Shown one piece after another: positions 5,513 through 7,402 of a stretch of DNA of 7,402 bases. Both the position numbers and the translations under genes were made by a program. The notes under the pieces were generated by a model that ran no database searches, was not told the origin of the DNA, and saw only the letters and a list, made by a program, of their open reading frames with translations. Every line of letters begins with the position of its first letter. The first letter of the stretch is position 1. Source of the DNA: Gammaproteobacteria bacterium (GTDB lineage Bacteria; Gemmatimonadota; Gemmatimonadetes; Longimicrobiales; Gaopeijiaceae); the NCBI GenBank assembly GCA_024638345.1, contig JAHEKL010000138.1, positions 1 through 7,402 on the forward strand, read 5' to 3'.

Positions 5513-6841
5513 ATGTTCGATGAGCTGAGCCAAAAGCTGGACTCGGTCCTGAGCCGTCTCCGGCAAAGGGGTGTGCTCACCGAGCCGATGATCCGGGAGG
5601 GCCTGCGCGAGGTAAGGCGCGTTCTGCTCGAAGCGGACGTGAACTACCGAGTGACCCGAGAGTTCGTCGAGAGGGTCCAGGAGCGGGCGGTGGGCGAGGA
5701 GATCCTGGGTTCGGTTTCTCCCGGTCAGCAAATCGTCAAGGTGGTGCACGACGAGCTGGCGGCGTTGCTGGGAGACGACGCTCCAGGTATCGATTGGTCC
5801 TCGGTCCCGCCGACCGTGGTCCTGGTCGTGGGCCTTCAAGGCTCTGGAAAGACGACGACGGCCGCGAAGCTCGCGCGAAGGTTTCGCCGTCAGGGACGCG
5901 AACCGATGCTGGCCGCCTGCGATCTTCAGCGGCCGGCCGCGGTAGACCAGTTGGTGACTCTGGGTCGACGAATCGAGGTTCCCGTACACGAGGGGACCTC
6001 TGGCGGTGACCCCGTGGCCACGGCCTCGAGCGCACTCGGGCGGGCGAGAGAGAGTGGGATCGCGGCGCTCATCGTGGACTCTGCGGGCCGGCTGCAGATC
6101 GACGCGCCGATGATGGAGGAGCTCGGACGTATCAAGTCCGCCGTATCTCCGCACGAGATTCTCTTCGTGGCGGATGCCATGACGGGTCAGGAGGCGGTCC
6201 GAATCGCCGAAGGGTTCGACGAAGCCCTCGGCCTCACCGGGATCATCTTGACCAAGATGGACGGGGACGCGCGTGGGGGAGCGGCGCTCTCGATTCGAGG
6301 AGTGGTCGGAAAGCCGATCAAGTTCGTCGGTGTTGGTGAAGGGCTCGAAGATCTGGAGATCGTCGACCCGAGAAGACTGGCGGGTCGGATTCTCCGGCAG
6401 GGCGACGTAGTCGGATTGGTCGAGCGGGCCCAACGCGCTGCGGATCAGGAGGAGTCGGAGAAGCTACAGGCGAAGGTGTTGGGGGAGGGACGGTTCACGC
6501 TGGAGGACTTCCTCACCGCGTTGAAGCAAGTCCAGCGCATGGGGCCGCTGGAGCAGCTGGTCAAGCTGATTCCGGGAGTGAAGGGGAAGATCCCGGCCGC
6601 CGCCACGGACCCGAGGAGGATGAAGCACGTCGAGGCCATCATCTTGTCGATGACCCCGGAAGAGAGAAAGCGTCCAGAGCTGCTGAACGGATCGCGAAGG
6701 GCACGGATCGCGAAAGGGAGTGGCCGGCCCGTCTCCGAGGTGAACCGACTGATGAAGCAGTTCAAGGAAATGAATAAGATGATGAAGCAGCTCAAGGGCA
6801 TGCGGGGCATGCTGGGAATGAGCGGCTTGATGCCCCGCTGA
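5513..6841 (+). CDS. ffh: Signal recognition particle protein Ffh (SRP54 homologue)
   Basis: Ffh binds signal sequences on nascent chains together with the SRP RNA and, with FtsY, delivers ribosomes to the membrane translocon. The 442-residue protein is of usual size. The N domain covers about 1-95. The GTPase G domain has GLQGSGKTTTAAKL at 107-120 (G1), DLQRPAAVDQL at 137-147 (G2), DSAGRLQID at 189-197 (G3), TKMDGDARGG at 247-256 (G4) and GVGEGLEDLE at 273-282 (closing loop). The M domain starts near 327 with FTLEDFLTALKQVQRMG, holds the RNA-binding helix region GSRRARIAKGSG at 393-404, and ends in a methionine-rich tail. The ATG at 5513 begins the conserved MFDELSQKL; an in-frame start at 5408 would add 35 unconserved residues. 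rpsP follows after 81 bases, the common ffh-rpsP arrangement. Confidence 0.98.
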   Translation: MFDELSQKLDSVLSRLRQRGVLTEPMIREGLREVRRVLLEADVNYRVTREFVERVQERAVGEEILGSVSPGQQIVKVVHDELAALLGDDAPGIDWSSVPPTVVLVVGLQGSGKTTTAAKLARRFRRQGREPMLAACDLQRPAAVDQLVTLGRRIEVPVHEGTSGGDPVATASSALGRARESGIAALIVDSAGRLQIDAPMMEELGRIKSAVSPHEILFVADAMTGQEAVRIAEGFDEALGLTGIILTKMDGDARGGAALSIRGVVGKPIKFVGVGEGLEDLEIVDPRRLAGRILRQGDVVGLVERAQRAADQEESEKLQAKVLGEGRFTLEDFLTALKQVQRMGPLEQLVKLIPGVKGKIPAAATDPRRMKHVEAIILSMTPEERKRPELLNGSRRARIAKGSGRPVSEVNRLMKQFKEMNKMMKQLKGMRGMLGMSGLMPR

Positions 6842-6850
6842 GGAGCGGGG
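6833..6850 (+). repeat. Hairpin across the ffh stop codon
   Basis: CCCCGCT at 6833-6839 is perfectly complementary to AGCGGGG at 6844-6850 across a GAGG loop. The ffh stop codon TGA (6839-6841) lies at the top of the stem. No T-run follows, so it is not an intrinsic terminator and read-through into rpsP is expected. The remaining bases to rpsP (6851-6922) hold only its ribosome-binding region. Confidence 0.45.
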
Positions 6851-6900
6851 GAAGAGCGATCGAGAAGGCATCGGACATCGCCCGCTAGCATGGGCAACAC

Positions 6901-6914
6901 AGGAGGCTAGAGAG
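6901..6914 (+). promoter_or_regulatory. Ribosome-binding region of rpsP
   Basis: AGGAGG at 6901-6906 is a perfect Shine-Dalgarno core but ends 16 nt before the ATG at 6923, further than usual. A weaker GAGAG at 6910-6914 has 8-nt spacing. The start itself is certain because the protein begins with the conserved MAVSIRLRRMG. Confidence 0.45.
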
Positions 6915-6922
6915 AACAGCCA

Positions 6923-7402
6923 ATGGCCGTCAGCATCCGTCTCCGGCGCATGGGCCGGAAGAAGAAGCCGCACTATCGTGTCGTCGTAGCCGATACCTCG
7001 AGCCCGCGAGATGGTCGGTTCATCGAGAGCCTCGGCTACTACAAGCCGCTCTCCAGCCCCGCGCGGCTCGTCATCGACATGGAACGGGTCGATTACTGGA
7101 TCGGGGAAGGGGCGCTTCCCTCCGGGACCGTCAAGTCCCTGATCGCGCGCGCGCGAAAGGGTGGTGACGAGACCGTGGCCCTCGGCGAGATCGACCGCGC
7201 CGCGGAGAAGGCCCGGGAGGCCGAGCGCTTGTCGGCCAAGAGGAAGGCGGAGTCGGAGGCCGCGGCCACCGCCGCCGCCGCGGAGGCCGCCAAGAAGGCT
7301 GAAAAGAAGAAAGCGGCGGAGGCGGCTGCGAAGGAGGCGGAGGCCAAAGCCGAGGAAGCGGAGACCGAGGAGGAGCCGGAAGCCGCTGCCGAAGAGCCGG
7401 AG
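6923..7402 (+). CDS. rpsP: 30S ribosomal protein S16 with long charged C-terminal tail (3' end beyond window)
   Basis: S16 is a primary 16S rRNA-binding protein needed for 30S assembly. Residues 1 to about 80 are typical: MAVSIRLRRMGRKKKPHYRV, VVADTSSPRDGRFIESLGYY, and the helix WIGEGALPSGTVKSLIARA. The usual protein ends at about 80-90 residues, but here the frame continues without a stop to the window edge (160 codons). Residues from about 93 onward are almost only Ala, Glu and Lys: first a mixed A/E/K stretch likely to form a long helix or coiled coil, then an acidic E/A/P-rich end. Long A/E/K tails on S16 are known in some phyla such as Bacteroidota, so this is a lineage trait rather than a frameshift. 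It follows ffh and is expected to be followed by rimM, trmD and rplS. Confidence 0.96.
   Translation, partial: MAVSIRLRRMGRKKKPHYRVVVADTSSPRDGRFIESLGYYKPLSSPARLVIDMERVDYWIGEGALPSGTVKSLIARARKGGDETVALGEIDRAAEKAREAERLSAKRKAESEAAATAAAAEAAKKAEKKKAAEAAAKEAEAKAEEAETEEEPEAAAEEPE

Noticed and set aside
5387..6433. Long minus-strand open frame (348 codons) opposite ffh
   Set aside because: It is antisense to the unmistakable ffh gene, has no recognisable domain, and such frames are common opposite GC-rich genes.
7093..7347. Minus-strand frame giving an Ala/Ser/Phe-rich, apparently hydrophobic protein
   Set aside because: It is the reverse complement of the A/E/K-rich S16 tail; its composition is a by-product of that low-complexity coding.

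Overview
The window is GC-rich bacterial chromosome, tightly packed with housekeeping genes and with no sign of mobile DNA, CRISPR, tRNA or rRNA. The phylum cannot be fixed from these genes alone. The GC-rich codon usage, the long Ala/Glu/Lys-rich tail on ribosomal protein S16 and a pilus-motor ATPase inside a housekeeping operon would fit a Gemmatimonadota-like or other FCB-group/environmental lineage, but this is a low-confidence inference.

Layout. (1) Bases 1-744, minus strand: an inositol-monophosphatase family gene whose 3' end lies outside the window. (2) 745-866: a short divergent intergenic region with a 17-nt palindrome. (3) 867-3936, plus strand: a compact operon of trpS (tryptophanyl-tRNA synthetase), a PilT/PilU-type pilus retraction ATPase (4-nt ATGA overlap with trpS) and a dihydrodipicolinate synthase/N-acetylneuraminate lyase family aldolase (1-nt overlap). 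It is closed by a clear intrinsic terminator at 3964-3991. (4) 4086-5381: purA (adenylosuccinate synthetase). (5) 5513-6841: ffh (signal recognition particle GTPase), preceded by a candidate promoter and a hairpin containing its Shine-Dalgarno sequence. (6) 6923 to the window end: rpsP (ribosomal protein S16), its 3' end beyond the window. The ffh-rpsP order is the start of the widespread ffh-rpsP-rimM-trmD-rplS cluster.

Functionally the genes serve tRNA charging, purine synthesis, membrane targeting of proteins and ribosome assembly. The pilus ATPase and the aldolase appear to share a transcript with trpS without an obvious pathway link.

I see no undescribed multi-gene system. The points most worth a second look are a four-cysteine pattern in TrpRS that closely matches the [4Fe-4S] motif known from Thermotoga maritima TrpRS, the coupling of trpS to a pilus motor gene, an aldolase lacking the arginine expected of true DHDPS, the hairpin over the ffh ribosome-binding site, and the long charged tail of S16.
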